Shown here in pieces: positions 25,817 through 34,982 of a stretch of DNA of 64,000 nucleotides. Source of the stretch: AP-15 sp963735445 (lineage in GTDB: Bacteria > Pseudomonadota > Alphaproteobacteria > ATCC43930 > CGMCC-115725). The stretch is taken from contig CAVTLC010000008.1 of the NCBI GenBank assembly GCA_963735445.1, positions 1 through 64,000 on the forward strand, written 5' to 3'. The position numbers and the translations under genes are program-made. The notes beneath the pieces are model-generated. The model made no database searches and had not been told where the DNA came from. It worked only from the letters and a program-made list of their open reading frames with translations. Position 1 is the stretch's first letter. The number at the start of each line of letters is the position of its first letter.

Positions 25817-28711
25817 TCACAGGGTCTGGCGCTGCACCAACCGACTGAATGCTCCGTGCTGCGCAATCAGTTCGCCAAAGCCGCCCGACTCGACAAGCTG
25901 CCCGCCGGCGAGCACAAAGATGCGGTCAGCATGTTCCAATGTGCTTAGCCGGTGGGCAACGACGACCCGCGTCGTCCGCAGTCGTTCCAACGACTGGATG
26001 ACCACGGACTGGGTGCGGTTATCAAGGGCGCTCGTCGCCTCGTCGAAGAACAGCAGGCGCGGTTTGCCGATCAGGGCGCGCGCGATCATCAATCGCTGGC
26101 GCTGACCGCCCGATAATGTGACTGACCCCTCGATCAGCAGCGTATGCATTCCCATCGGCATGGCCTCGATGTCGCCATCGAGCCCGGCAAGCCGAGCCGC
26201 CGTCCACACGTCGTCAAGGGAGCATGGCCGCCCGCCGGCAATGTTGTCGAAAATGGTCCCGGTGGCGATGCGGCTGTGCTGAAGAACGACGCCTATCTGA
26301 CGCCGCAGCGATACCAGGTCGAGGGTCCCGATCGACTGGCCGTCGTAAAGAATGTCGCCGCTTTCGGGTCTCTCGAAACCGAGCAAAAGGCGCAGCAACG
26401 TGGATTTGCCGCAGCCGGACTGTCCGACAAAGGCGACGAATTGCCCGGGTTCGATGCGCAACGACACATCGTCGAGCACCAGCCGGGAACCCTCAGCGTA
26501 GCGAAAGCTGACATGGCTGAGCTCGATGTGTCCAGAGAGCGGGCCCGCCTCAGTCTGATCCGGACGCAGCTCGGGTTCGGCTGCCAATATCGGGCGCAGC
26601 CGGTCGAACAACGGTATCACCCCAAGCATTGTCGTCGAAGCGCGCACCAATGCGGTATTGGCCGCAAAAAGCTGACCAAATGCCGCGTTGACCGCGAGAA
26701 ATCCGCTGAGGCTTAGTGCCGGCTGCGCACTGCCGCCGGGCGATAGCAGGCGCGAAACGGCAAGGAACAGGGCTAACGTGCCGAGGATCGGATAGATCTC
26801 GCCAAAAAGGGCGCCGAGGCTCGCATATTGCTGGCGTCGCAACAGGCGGCGCTTCTGAAGCGCAAACAGCGAGGCCCAGAGCCCGAAAGCACGGGACTCG
26901 CCGGCGGCGACCCGAAGCTTGGCTATCCCTTGGATGATTTGCACCAGCAAACTGTCTTCCCGTCCGCGCAGAGCAATGCGGGCGCGCTCGTGACGCAGTT
27001 CGCCAATAGAGAGCGCGCCGTTGACCAATGCCCCCAGCACTGCCAAGGCCGCCCCCACCAACGCCAGCAATGGGCTGTAAATCAAAATGACGCCAAAGCT
27101 GGCGACGGCGTAAAGCCCAGCCAGGAACGAGACCAGTGTATTATCGGCGAGGAGCCGGCGCATGCTCTGAACCGAGAGCACCCGGTTGGTCAGTTCGCCG
27201 GTATCAAAACGGCGAAAGAAATTGGCCGGCAATCCGAGGAGACGGTTGATCAACGCCGGCTGTGTCGACTGCTCAAACCGCCCGCGCAGCCGGACGAGCG
27301 CAACTCCGGAGGTCAGATCGAACACGCTCGCACCGAGAGCGGCGAGCGCCAATCCGGCAATGACGGTCAATACCTCTGCATCGTCGCCGCGCGGGATCGC
27401 CGATCCGAATAGAAAGCCCGTAGCAATGGGCAACAGTGCACCCACCGCTCCGACAAGGGTCGAGGCGGCAATGATAGTTGCCAATTCGCCCCTGATGCTG
27501 TCATAGGCGAAACCGATGAGCGCCGCCGGACTGGCAGTGTGGGGCGGTATCGGTCGGTAGGCCATCACCGCCTGGGGGGCAATCTCGGCGGCAATGGCGT
27601 CGTCGACTGCGACCGAGCTGCCGTCGGCGGGATCCCACAGGCGATAGCCGCGTCGGCCAATCGGCAACAGCGCCACCGGGCGCTTCGCCTCGCCGCGTGA
27701 AGCCAGCAATGGCCCGTTATCGCTGCGCCACCACGTGCCGCGCAGCATCACTTGGCGCAGGCCCACGCCATTGGCCCCAGCAAAGTCCGACATCAGAGGA
27801 TCGGTGCCAGTGACGCCGCGGGCTATTCGAGTGAGCTCAATCCCTTGATGCGCGGCTACGATGCTGAACGCAGCAAGGGTCGGATCATCTACCGACAGTT
27901 TAGCGGCGTATACAGGTTGCTCGCCGGCGGTAACACCCGCCAGCCGCTCTACCGCGGCCCGCAGGCTGCGTCGGTTCGCCTGATCGCGCGCGGCGACGCG
28001 TCGCCCTGCGGCTTCGTCGCTGAGCATTATGTATTTGGCCAAGCCGCTCAGGAAGACGGCATGAAAGGCCGCCAAACCCGTGGTCTTGAGGCCGCGCTGA
28101 AGGGCGTCCGCCGTCGCGATCAGATCGAGAGTGCAATCTGTATCGGCCTTTACCGACAGACCGCCCGCGATCGGTGCGGCCGCCGGCGATGAAAAGCGCA
28201 GATTTCCGATGAAAAAGGTCCCGCTACAGCCGACAACCCAAGCGACACCGCGCGCTATGTAGATTTCTTTTCCCGCCGCCAATTTTACCGAATGACCGGC
28301 TTCTTGGGCAATTTCAGGCCAGCTCGGTCCATCACCAAAAATCGCGTTCGCGATTAGACACAGCCAGCGGTCAATCCGGTCTGCCTGCTCCTCGTATGAC
28401 CAAGTCGAAACATCTTCATCCGCAAGGGCGACGACCGAGGTACCCAAATGGCCGACCGCAATAACCGCGCTGCGGCTGTCCTGCGGCAAACCGGCGATCA
28501 GGCCACCGAGCGCCATTCGGCCGAGCGGGTGCCGAATGCCGGTCGGTCGACCGTTCTTCAGCATGACAGCGAACATGTCGACGTTACCGCTCTCCACCAA
28601 CCACCAGCCCTCGCGGCTATCGAGCCGCAGTGGCACCGACGCGCTGAGCCGGATGGCAGACGGAGTTGATCGCGCTGTCACGGGGTTGCGCTGCGAGAGT
28701 GCTGAGGTCAT
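25817..28711 (-). CDS. NHLM-type peptide export ABC transporter, second (non-peptidase) subunit
   Basis: The 964-residue protein has a large N-terminal region (about 1-400) that starts like a degenerate cNMP/cupin jelly roll (GWWLVESGNVDMFAVMLKNG). Next come an ABC membrane domain (about 410-690) and an ATPase domain with Walker A GQSGCGKST, signature LSGGQRQR and Walker B LLFFDEATSALD. This length and architecture fit the second transporter of NHLM bacteriocin/RiPP export systems, which lacks a C39 peptidase. It probably pairs with the C39 transporter encoded 22 bases upstream. All ATPase motifs look intact. Confidence 0.85.
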   Translation of the reverse strand: MTSALSQRNPVTARSTPSAIRLSASVPLRLDSREGWWLVESGNVDMFAVMLKNGRPTGIRHPLGRMALGGLIAGLPQDSRSAVIAVGHLGTSVVALADEDVSTWSYEEQADRIDRWLCLIANAIFGDGPSWPEIAQEAGHSVKLAAGKEIYIARGVAWVVGCSGTFFIGNLRFSSPAAAPIAGGLSVKADTDCTLDLIATADALQRGLKTTGLAAFHAVFLSGLAKYIMLSDEAAGRRVAARDQANRRSLRAAVERLAGVTAGEQPVYAAKLSVDDPTLAAFSIVAAHQGIELTRIARGVTGTDPLMSDFAGANGVGLRQVMLRGTWWRSDNGPLLASRGEAKRPVALLPIGRRGYRLWDPADGSSVAVDDAIAAEIAPQAVMAYRPIPPHTASPAALIGFAYDSIRGELATIIAASTLVGAVGALLPIATGFLFGSAIPRGDDAEVLTVIAGLALAALGASVFDLTSGVALVRLRGRFEQSTQPALINRLLGLPANFFRRFDTGELTNRVLSVQSMRRLLADNTLVSFLAGLYAVASFGVILIYSPLLALVGAALAVLGALVNGALSIGELRHERARIALRGREDSLLVQIIQGIAKLRVAAGESRAFGLWASLFALQKRRLLRRQQYASLGALFGEIYPILGTLALFLAVSRLLSPGGSAQPALSLSGFLAVNAAFGQLFAANTALVRASTTMLGVIPLFDRLRPILAAEPELRPDQTEAGPLSGHIELSHVSFRYAEGSRLVLDDVSLRIEPGQFVAFVGQSGCGKSTLLRLLLGFERPESGDILYDGQSIGTLDLVSLRRQIGVVLQHSRIATGTIFDNIAGGRPCSLDDVWTAARLAGLDGDIEAMPMGMHTLLIEGSVTLSGGQRQRLMIARALIGKPRLLFFDEATSALDNRTQSVVIQSLERLRTTRVVVAHRLSTLEHADRIFVLAGGQLVESGGFGELIAQHGAFSRLVQRQTL

Positions 28712-28733
28712 TTGCGCCGCCAGCGATCCACAC

Positions 28734-30878
28734 TCACTGCGTTCGCAACAACAGATCGTAAAGCGGGCACGATTGGATCAACTCGGCATGGGTGCCGCGC
28801 CCCGCCACGCGCCCTTGCGAAAGAACCACGATCTCCTCGCAGTCGCGGATCGTGCTGTAGCGGTGGGCGATAATGGCGCAGGTGCAACCGCGGCGACGAA
28901 TATTATCATCGATCTCGTACTCGATCAGCGGATCGAGTGCGGATGTCGCCTCGTCGAGCACCAGCATTGTCGGCTCGGCGGCGAGAGCGCGTGCGATTTC
29001 AAGCCGCTGACGTTCGCCACCACTAAAGTTGCGGCCACCCTCGCCGACAGCGCTGTCGTATAGTCCGGGGCGCAATGCGATCGCGTCGAACATCGCCGCA
29101 TGCTGCAGCGCCCGTGCCAGCCTGGCTTCGCCGATGCTCTCATCCCATAAGGTTATGTTCTGCCGAATAGTGCCGGCAAACAGAAATACGTCTTGATCAA
29201 TATAGGCTAGCGAGTTTGCGAGCACTTTAGGATCAAGATCATCTATTGGGCAGCCGTCAAAAAGGATTGCGCCCGACCACACCGGATAGAGACCGCAGAT
29301 CAGCCGGCCGATCGTCGTCTTGCCGCTGCCGGAGCCGCCGACCAGAGCGACGCGCTGCCCCGGCTGCACGATCAGGTTGAAATTCTCGATCAGCGGCGGC
29401 TCGTTCGGATTATAGCCGAATGTAACCTCTCGCAGTTCAATATGACCGGTGAGCCGCGGTGTTGCCGGCATCGAATGCGCCGCAGCCCGACCGGGCTGGG
29501 CGCTGCCGACATTTGATTGCGCCGCCAGCACATCGCCGATCCGCGCTAAATCCGCCTTGATCTGCTGTAGCTTCCCCCCAAAAGCAACAAGCCGGCCGAT
29601 TGGCTGGGCAAAGCTCGCGGCAAGCGATTGGAACGCGACCAGACCGCCGACCGACATCGCCCCGCGCATCACATCAAAGCTCCCGACCCCGAGGATCGCG
29701 GCATTTCCCAAACCGGCGAGAAGCGGCGGGATGACCGATAAGAAGGTGGTCTCACGGTCGAGTTCCTGAGCCGCCGCCATCGCCTTTGCGTGAAATCCGG
29801 CCCAGCGTGAGAATGCGTCCAGTTCGAGCCCGGCGGATTTGACGGTCTCGATCGAGTGGATCGCGCCGACTGTTGCGGCAGTTAGCTGGGCGCGATCCTG
29901 GGCGAGACGCCGCGCGGCGTCTTCGCGGCTGCGCCCAGCAAGTGAGAGAGCTATGAAGTTGAGCAAGCCTAGCCCGACGGCGATTCCAGCGAGCGCGAAA
30001 TCGTAGGCTGCCATCGCCGCCGCGAAAAAGCCAAGCGTCGTCAAGCTCAGTATCGTCTCGGCGAAGTCGCCCGACAGCAGCTTTGCCACCTCTTCGTTGG
30101 CGGTAATTCTCCCGGCGACATCGCTGGCGTGGCGCTGCGCAAAAAACGACATCGGCAAATGCAAGACGTGCCAAAAAAAGCGGGTCGCTGTTGTCAGCCC
30201 CAGCTTGATTTCGAGCCGCAACAAATAATGGCGGCGCAGCCCGAGAATCAGCCCCCGCAAAATGGCAGTCAGTAGGAGACCGGTCATCAGCGGTGCGACC
30301 CATCCCGAGCGGCGGCCGATCAGTACCTGATCGACAAACAGCTTTGAAAACACCGGGACGATGATCCCGGGGAGGACAAGCGTCAGGCTCAACAATACTA
30401 TTAGCGCAAGCCCGGCGCGCGAGCCCGCCAGTTGCCGCCACAGCATTGGGGTTACGCGTGACGGCGCCCCTTCCTGGCGAAACTCCGCGGTCACTTCGAA
30501 CGCCAGAGCGACGCCGGTGAAGCCTTCCGAAAGTTCGATCAGCGAAACCCGCCTTCTGCCACTTGAGGGGTCATTGATCAGCGCGAACTCGCCCTTGACC
30601 CCCTCAAAGACGACAAAGTGGTTGAAGTTCCAATGAATGATCGACGGCAAAGGAAGTTCGAGAAGCTGTTCCGGCTCCTTTCTAAAACCGCGCGCGGCAA
30701 GACCATATCGTCGGGCCGCACGCAGAATATTGCTCGCTTTGCTGCCGTCGCGCGACACGCCGCTTGCTACCCGCAATTCTTCGAGCGAGACCCAACGCCC
30801 GTGATATGCGAGAATCATGGCCAATGCGGCGGCGCCGCATTCGACCGCCTCCATCTGCAGGATGGTCGGGGTGCGCAC
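28734..30878 (-). CDS. NHLM-type C39 peptidase/ABC transporter
   Basis: A C39 double-glycine peptidase domain (about residues 1-135) carries the catalytic Cys in MEAVECGAAALAM, the His in NHFVVFEG and the Asp in LINDPSSG. The ABC membrane domain (about 155-440) and ATPase follow: Walker A GGSGSGKT, signature FSGGERQR, Walker B MLVLDEATSALD. It should remove a GG leader during export. The GTG at 30878 is the only start in this frame after a TGA at 30932-30930 and lacks a ribosome site. A better ATG at 30957 overlaps the adaptor's stop (ATGA), but in another frame. One extra base between 30880 and 30957 would explain this. Confidence 0.88.
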   Translation of the reverse strand: MRTPTILQMEAVECGAAALAMILAYHGRWVSLEELRVASGVSRDGSKASNILRAARRYGLAARGFRKEPEQLLELPLPSIIHWNFNHFVVFEGVKGEFALINDPSSGRRRVSLIELSEGFTGVALAFEVTAEFRQEGAPSRVTPMLWRQLAGSRAGLALIVLLSLTLVLPGIIVPVFSKLFVDQVLIGRRSGWVAPLMTGLLLTAILRGLILGLRRHYLLRLEIKLGLTTATRFFWHVLHLPMSFFAQRHASDVAGRITANEEVAKLLSGDFAETILSLTTLGFFAAAMAAYDFALAGIAVGLGLLNFIALSLAGRSREDAARRLAQDRAQLTAATVGAIHSIETVKSAGLELDAFSRWAGFHAKAMAAAQELDRETTFLSVIPPLLAGLGNAAILGVGSFDVMRGAMSVGGLVAFQSLAASFAQPIGRLVAFGGKLQQIKADLARIGDVLAAQSNVGSAQPGRAAAHSMPATPRLTGHIELREVTFGYNPNEPPLIENFNLIVQPGQRVALVGGSGSGKTTIGRLICGLYPVWSGAILFDGCPIDDLDPKVLANSLAYIDQDVFLFAGTIRQNITLWDESIGEARLARALQHAAMFDAIALRPGLYDSAVGEGGRNFSGGERQRLEIARALAAEPTMLVLDEATSALDPLIEYEIDDNIRRRGCTCAIIAHRYSTIRDCEEIVVLSQGRVAGRGTHAELIQSCPLYDLLLRTQ

Positions 30879-30953
30879 CCAGTGGCGGCGCGGGCGACCG
30901 CCGCAAGGGCCGCAACCGAACTCGACGTGTCACCGTGACTGGCGGCGCAGCCA

Positions 30954-32219
30954 TCATCCGCCGATGCCCGTCTGCTGGCGCAGGAAGGGCAGCACCAAAG
31001 TGATCGGCGCCTGGGTCCGGATCGTAACTTCCGCAGTGGCGGTGGTACCGCTGGACAGCCGCATCTGTGGTCCCCGACCCGCGGTCCAGGCATAGCCGCT
31101 CGGGGTATGGCCATCGACCACCAGGTCGACGCGAGCCGCGTATGGCGCGACGTGGGCAGAAAAACGGGTGACCAGCTGCGGATTTTGTAAGATTGCAGTC
31201 ATCCCTTCTGCCGATACCGGGAAGTCAGAGATGGTCCGGACCCGCCCGAGCAGAAGTCCGAACTTTTCTCGCTCGACACTCGCTGGCTCGATTCGGACCT
31301 CCATGCCCGGTTTGACATCTTTGCCATGATCGGAAGGGATAAACAAAATCACCTCGAGGCCCGTGCCGGCGGTCTCGATACTGAGGATTGGCTTGCCCGG
31401 GCCGACAACCGTGCCGGCGCTAGCTTTTACTTCGGTGACATGGCCGTTAATTGGGCTGATCAGTTTTGTATCGCGCTGCATTTTCACGGTAAGCTCGTCG
31501 ACGGTGCGGCGGGCGGCGTTAACCACATCCTGCTGCCGAAAGACTTGTTCATCACGACGACCGGTTAAGTCGATTTCCTCGGCATCGAGGCGCAGCAGAT
31601 CGCTGCGTGCTCGGCCAATCTCCTGCTCGGCCGTCTCCATCTGTTGGCGCGTTTCCTGGACAAAGCGACGGGTCAGAAAGCCCCGGAGTGCGATCGGCTC
31701 CTCACGCTGTAATGCACTAGAATAAAACGAATATCGCTGTTGGGCTGCGGCCATGGTCTGCCTCAACGTGTCGCGCTGCTCTTGGTCGACGCGCCGGCGC
31801 GCCGCAATCTCCTCATCGAAACGGGCAATCAGCTGCTTTAGTTGGGTTTCTTGTTCGTGCCGCACTTTTTTCGCATGTTGCAGATCTTGCTCTGCCTGCG
31901 TGTCGTCGAGCCGCGCCACCACATCCCCTTTGCGAACTTCGGTACCGATCGCGGCAACTTCGGCCAGGATACCGCTCGACGTCGCCATCGCGTCAAAGAC
32001 TTGGCCGCCGCTGGTCACCAATATGCCGGCGCCCTCAATCCGGGTCGGCACGCTGCCAGACACGCTCCACGCGATAATCGCCGCGATCAATGCCATGAGC
32101 GCCGCTAGGGTCGCCCAGCCGATCGGTGAGGTGAGTGTGATCAGTCGATCGAGCTGTTCGGGCGATGCAAGCCTGTCAAGCGCCACCTTGCGGAATATGC
32201 TTGTGGATGATGCCGGCAT
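30954..32219 (-). CDS. NHLM-type HlyD-like secretion adaptor
   Basis: The 421-residue protein has one N-terminal membrane segment (GWATLAALMALIAAIIAWSV) after the family-typical IFRKVALDRLASPEQLDRL. A long periplasmic coiled-coil region (EQDLQHAKKVRHEQETQLKQ and onward) and lipoyl/barrel domains follow. It should link the two ABC transporters across the periplasm. ATG 32219 is preferred because it fits the family N-terminus; an in-frame TTG at 32279 is possible. It is the first gene of the minus-strand operon and is divergent from the leader-peptide gene. Confidence 0.85.
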   Translation of the reverse strand: MPASSTSIFRKVALDRLASPEQLDRLITLTSPIGWATLAALMALIAAIIAWSVSGSVPTRIEGAGILVTSGGQVFDAMATSSGILAEVAAIGTEVRKGDVVARLDDTQAEQDLQHAKKVRHEQETQLKQLIARFDEEIAARRRVDQEQRDTLRQTMAAAQQRYSFYSSALQREEPIALRGFLTRRFVQETRQQMETAEQEIGRARSDLLRLDAEEIDLTGRRDEQVFRQQDVVNAARRTVDELTVKMQRDTKLISPINGHVTEVKASAGTVVGPGKPILSIETAGTGLEVILFIPSDHGKDVKPGMEVRIEPASVEREKFGLLLGRVRTISDFPVSAEGMTAILQNPQLVTRFSAHVAPYAARVDLVVDGHTPSGYAWTAGRGPQMRLSSGTTATAEVTIRTQAPITLVLPFLRQQTGIGG

Positions 32220-32547
32220 GAGACTGGACCGAAACGTGCGGAGGGTTAAACCATTAGTGGCAGCCGAGTGACCGTCCAAATTTGCCGAAACAGGATGCTA
32301 CAATGGCGCCGCCGATCAAGGTCAATTCCGCGCCGGCAGCTAATTTTGATGAATTGGTTGGCGGCCGTCCCACGTTCGGCTTGATCAGTATTAACCTTAA
32401 CATACGACATACAGGGCAAATCAATTAATTTACTACCGAGCATTGACAGCTTTACGCTCCTGTGTTGTGTTTGCCGCGGTTGCGTTCGTGGGTTTATCCC
32501 GGAGCGTGACTAGGAACGAGGGAGAGAATCTTAACTTGGAGTGAATG
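32220..32547. promoter_or_regulatory. Divergent control region of the peptide-export locus
   Basis: This region separates the adaptor gene from the leader-peptide gene. A TTGACA at 32443-32448 is a possible -35 box for the plus strand, but the matching -10 is weak. GGAG at 32538-32541 serves the peptide gene. The segment 32330-32435 is AT-richer and may hold the minus-strand promoter. Confidence 0.35.
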
Positions 32548-32703
32548 ATGAGCGACGAAAGTGTCCAGCCGCAAACTGACAAGAAAATCGAAAAATCAGG
32601 TGAACTCCCGGACGAAGCGCTCGACAAAGCAACGGGAGGCATGAAGATGCCACTCGTCAGGGAGGAGGCCCTGAAAGAGCCCTATTTGGGCAAGATTCCG
32701 TAA
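32548..32703 (+). CDS. Double-glycine leader peptide, probable export substrate
   Basis: This 51-residue ORF has GGAG six bases before ATG 32548 (an ATG three bases earlier is also in frame). The leader is acidic and ends ELPDEALDKATGG at residues 19-31. Hydrophobic residues sit at -4 (Ala), -7 (Leu) and -12 (Leu) before the GG, the known C39 recognition pattern. Cleavage would release MKMPLVREEALKEPYLGKIP, a 20-residue core without Cys, Ser or Thr, so lanthionine or azole chemistry is impossible. It lies divergent to the C39 transporter operon and is followed by a hairpin. Bacteriocin, signal peptide or scaffold for an unknown modification are all open. Confidence 0.8.
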   Translation: MSDESVQPQTDKKIEKSGELPDEALDKATGGMKMPLVREEALKEPYLGKIP

Positions 32704-32720
32704 GCGCCCAAGCAGGTGCG

Positions 32721-32764
32721 GCCGGTCTGGTGTTGCTAAATCTCGGGTCGCATACCAGGCCGGC
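32721..32764 (+). terminator. Stem-loop after the leader-peptide gene
   Basis: Eleven-base arms GCCGGTCTGGT and ACCAGGCCGGC pair with one G-T wobble around a 22-base loop, 17 bases after the stop codon. There is no T-run, so it may be a weak terminator or an mRNA-stabilising hairpin. It supports the short gene being its own transcription unit. Confidence 0.45.
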
Positions 32765-32981
32765 TGGCCTGCGCCGGGTTGTGGGCCAATTACTCAGTTC
32801 GAGGGGCTCGGGTGTGACGGACCGATCGCGCCGAAGCTTTGTTCAATAGGTGCTCGGTCCGGCGCACCACGAAATCGTCGTTCGCACTTGGCGCTAGGGC
32901 GAGAGGTTGATCGCCAAAGCCAAAAGCCAAAAGGTGATCGAGTTCAGGTGAGCCGGAGCACGCCAAGCCTAGGATGCGATC

Positions 32982-33368
32982 ATGCGCAAGCTTCTCTACA
33001 TTGAAGACAACGAAGACAATCTTTACATGCTGGTCTTGCGCTTTGACGTTTTTGGCGGGTACGAGATAATCAGTGCTCCCGACGGGGCCACAGGAATTGC
33101 GCTGGCGATATCCGATCGGCCCGACCTGATCCTGATGGATCTAAACTTGCCGGTTCTCGACGGATGGGAGGCGGCGCGGCGATTAAAGGCCGACCCCGCG
33201 ACCCGCGACATTCCCATTATTGCGTTGACGGCGCACGCCATGGCCGGCGATCGCGAGAAGGCGCTGGCGGCCGGATGCAACGAATTTGACACCAAGCCGG
33301 TGGAGTTCGACCGTCTTGTCGCGAAGATAGAGCAGGTGCTCGCCGCAAAGGGAAAGCGGGCCGCTTAA
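32982..33368 (+). CDS. Single-domain response regulator (receiver only)
   Basis: This 128-residue CheY/DivK-like receiver has acidic residues at IEDNEDN (8-14), the phosphoacceptor Asp53 in LMDLNLP, Thr83 in ALTAHA and Lys105 in TKPVEF. All active residues are present and there is no output domain, so it should act by protein contact or phosphotransfer. The large hybrid kinase at 34983-38684 is a nearby candidate partner, but they are not in one operon. Confidence 0.88.
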   Translation: MRKLLYIEDNEDNLYMLVLRFDVFGGYEIISAPDGATGIALAISDRPDLILMDLNLPVLDGWEAARRLKADPATRDIPIIALTAHAMAGDREKALAAGCNEFDTKPVEFDRLVAKIEQVLAAKGKRAA

Positions 33369-33618
33369 GAGGTTCACATCGGAAGATAAAGCGAATCTGG
33401 GCCACCGGCGACCCGGAATAACCCCGCGAAACCTGTTAGGTTTTGGTGGCGCTCCCGGAGCCGTCGTCGGGTGGTCTAACCCAGGTAGATGGTTTCTGCC
33501 GTCGGCTGTCTCGCGGGGATTGCGTCGCTCGGGCCCTCGCGATGCCCTGGTATTTACGGCACGGCGTGATTGCGAACCTAGCGAGGCAATGTCAGTAGCA
33601 CTCGCCAAGGTCGTACGC

Positions 33619-34707
33619 CTAGGCCAGCGCCAGCCGCCGGCTGTCGCGGTAACCGGTTTCCGACAATTCGCCCCAATCCATGCTGCCGGCGAGAAAAGCC
33701 ATGTAGCTGTCGTAAACCTTGCGGGTCATCGGGTCTTTAGTCGCGGTATCGGCCAGAACCTCCTTGCTGATCTTGCCAAAGACCCTGGTGAGCTCATCGT
33801 TGAAACGCACAATTTTGATCCGCTTATCCGACCGCAACACTTTCAGCCATTTGACATTCTCGGCATTGTATTCCGCCAATGTGCGGGTAACCTCGCCCGC
33901 GGCTGCCGCCTCGAAGACGGCACGATCGGTCGGAGTAAGCCCATCCCATAGCGTTTTGTTGATGCCGAGGGTGAGGGTGGATCCGGGGTTGTGGAAGCCG
34001 GGGTAATAATAGTAGTTGGCTGCCTTGTTGAGCCCGAGCGCGATGTCGAGCCATGGGCCGACCCATTTGCTGGCATCGATGGCGCCGGATTTGAGTGCGC
34101 TGACGATCTGACCCACCGGGATATTAACGACTGTCGCCCCCATCCGCCGCAGCACCTCGGCGCCGAGCCCCGGCATTCGGTAGCGTAGCCCCTTGAAGTC
34201 TTGCGGGCTATTGACCTCTCTGAGGAACCACCCGCCCATCTGCACACCCGAATTGCTAACCATCAACGGCTTGATATTGAACGGCGCGTCGACCTCGTCC
34301 CACAACTGCTGCCCGTCGGCGAAATAGATCCACGCATTGATCTCGTCCGCGGTCATGCCGTAAGGAACGGCGCAGAAAAAATTCAGCGCCGGCGATTTGC
34401 TGTCGAAGTAATAATCCGCCGAGTGATACATGTCGGCAATACCGGCGGATGCGGCATCGAAGGTTTCGAAGGCGCGAACGAGAGTGCCGGCGGGGTAGAC
34501 GGTGACCTTGAAACGGCCGTCCGACAGGGTCGTGATAGATCGCGCCAACCGGTCGGCGCTGGTACCCGGCCCGGGCGCATGCGCCGGCCAATCGGTCACC
34601 ATTTTGAGTTCTTTTGTCTGCTGGGCCACCGCCGGCGCGGCGAAGCTCCGAACGCTGGTTGCAGCAGCCGCTGCAGCTACGAGTACACCGCGGCGTCTAA
34701 TGTTCAT
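33619..34707 (-). CDS. TRAP transporter DctP-type substrate-binding protein
   Basis: The 362-residue periplasmic protein begins with ATG preceded by GGGAGG and a signal peptide (RRRGVLVAAAAAATSVRSFA, cleavage near AVAQQ). DctP-family features include YPAGTLVRAFETFDAASAGI, the conserved LRYRMPGLGAEVLRRMG region and SKWVGPWLDIALGL. Its size fits the 2-oxoacid/monocarboxylate-binding branch (TakP-like), which is inference. No DctQ or DctM membrane subunit lies in the window, so it is an orphan here. Confidence 0.85.
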   Translation of the reverse strand: MNIRRRGVLVAAAAAATSVRSFAAPAVAQQTKELKMVTDWPAHAPGPGTSADRLARSITTLSDGRFKVTVYPAGTLVRAFETFDAASAGIADMYHSADYYFDSKSPALNFFCAVPYGMTADEINAWIYFADGQQLWDEVDAPFNIKPLMVSNSGVQMGGWFLREVNSPQDFKGLRYRMPGLGAEVLRRMGATVVNIPVGQIVSALKSGAIDASKWVGPWLDIALGLNKAANYYYYPGFHNPGSTLTLGINKTLWDGLTPTDRAVFEAAAAGEVTRTLAEYNAENVKWLKVLRSDKRIKIVRFNDELTRVFGKISKEVLADTATKDPMTRKVYDSYMAFLAGSMDWGELSETGYRDSRRLALA

Positions 34708-34982
34708 GTTGGCCTCCCGGAGGTTGAGGCGCGGGGTTATTGTAATTCCTTCCCCTGGCCACAGACCTTGGATCCGGCATAATCATTTCAAAAATCTTAA
34801 GAGATTTCCGCCAAAATGGCAAGAGCGCACCCGGACGATAAAGGGAACAGGCGCTCTTTTCTCGATCCTGTCGGGACGCCGCATAGCTGGATTTTCGCGA
34901 TCATCACGATTGCACATTTGATGCGCCGGCGGCGCATTTAGTGACTTGTGGGGATCTCCGAGGATTGCCCGCTGTGCTCCCG

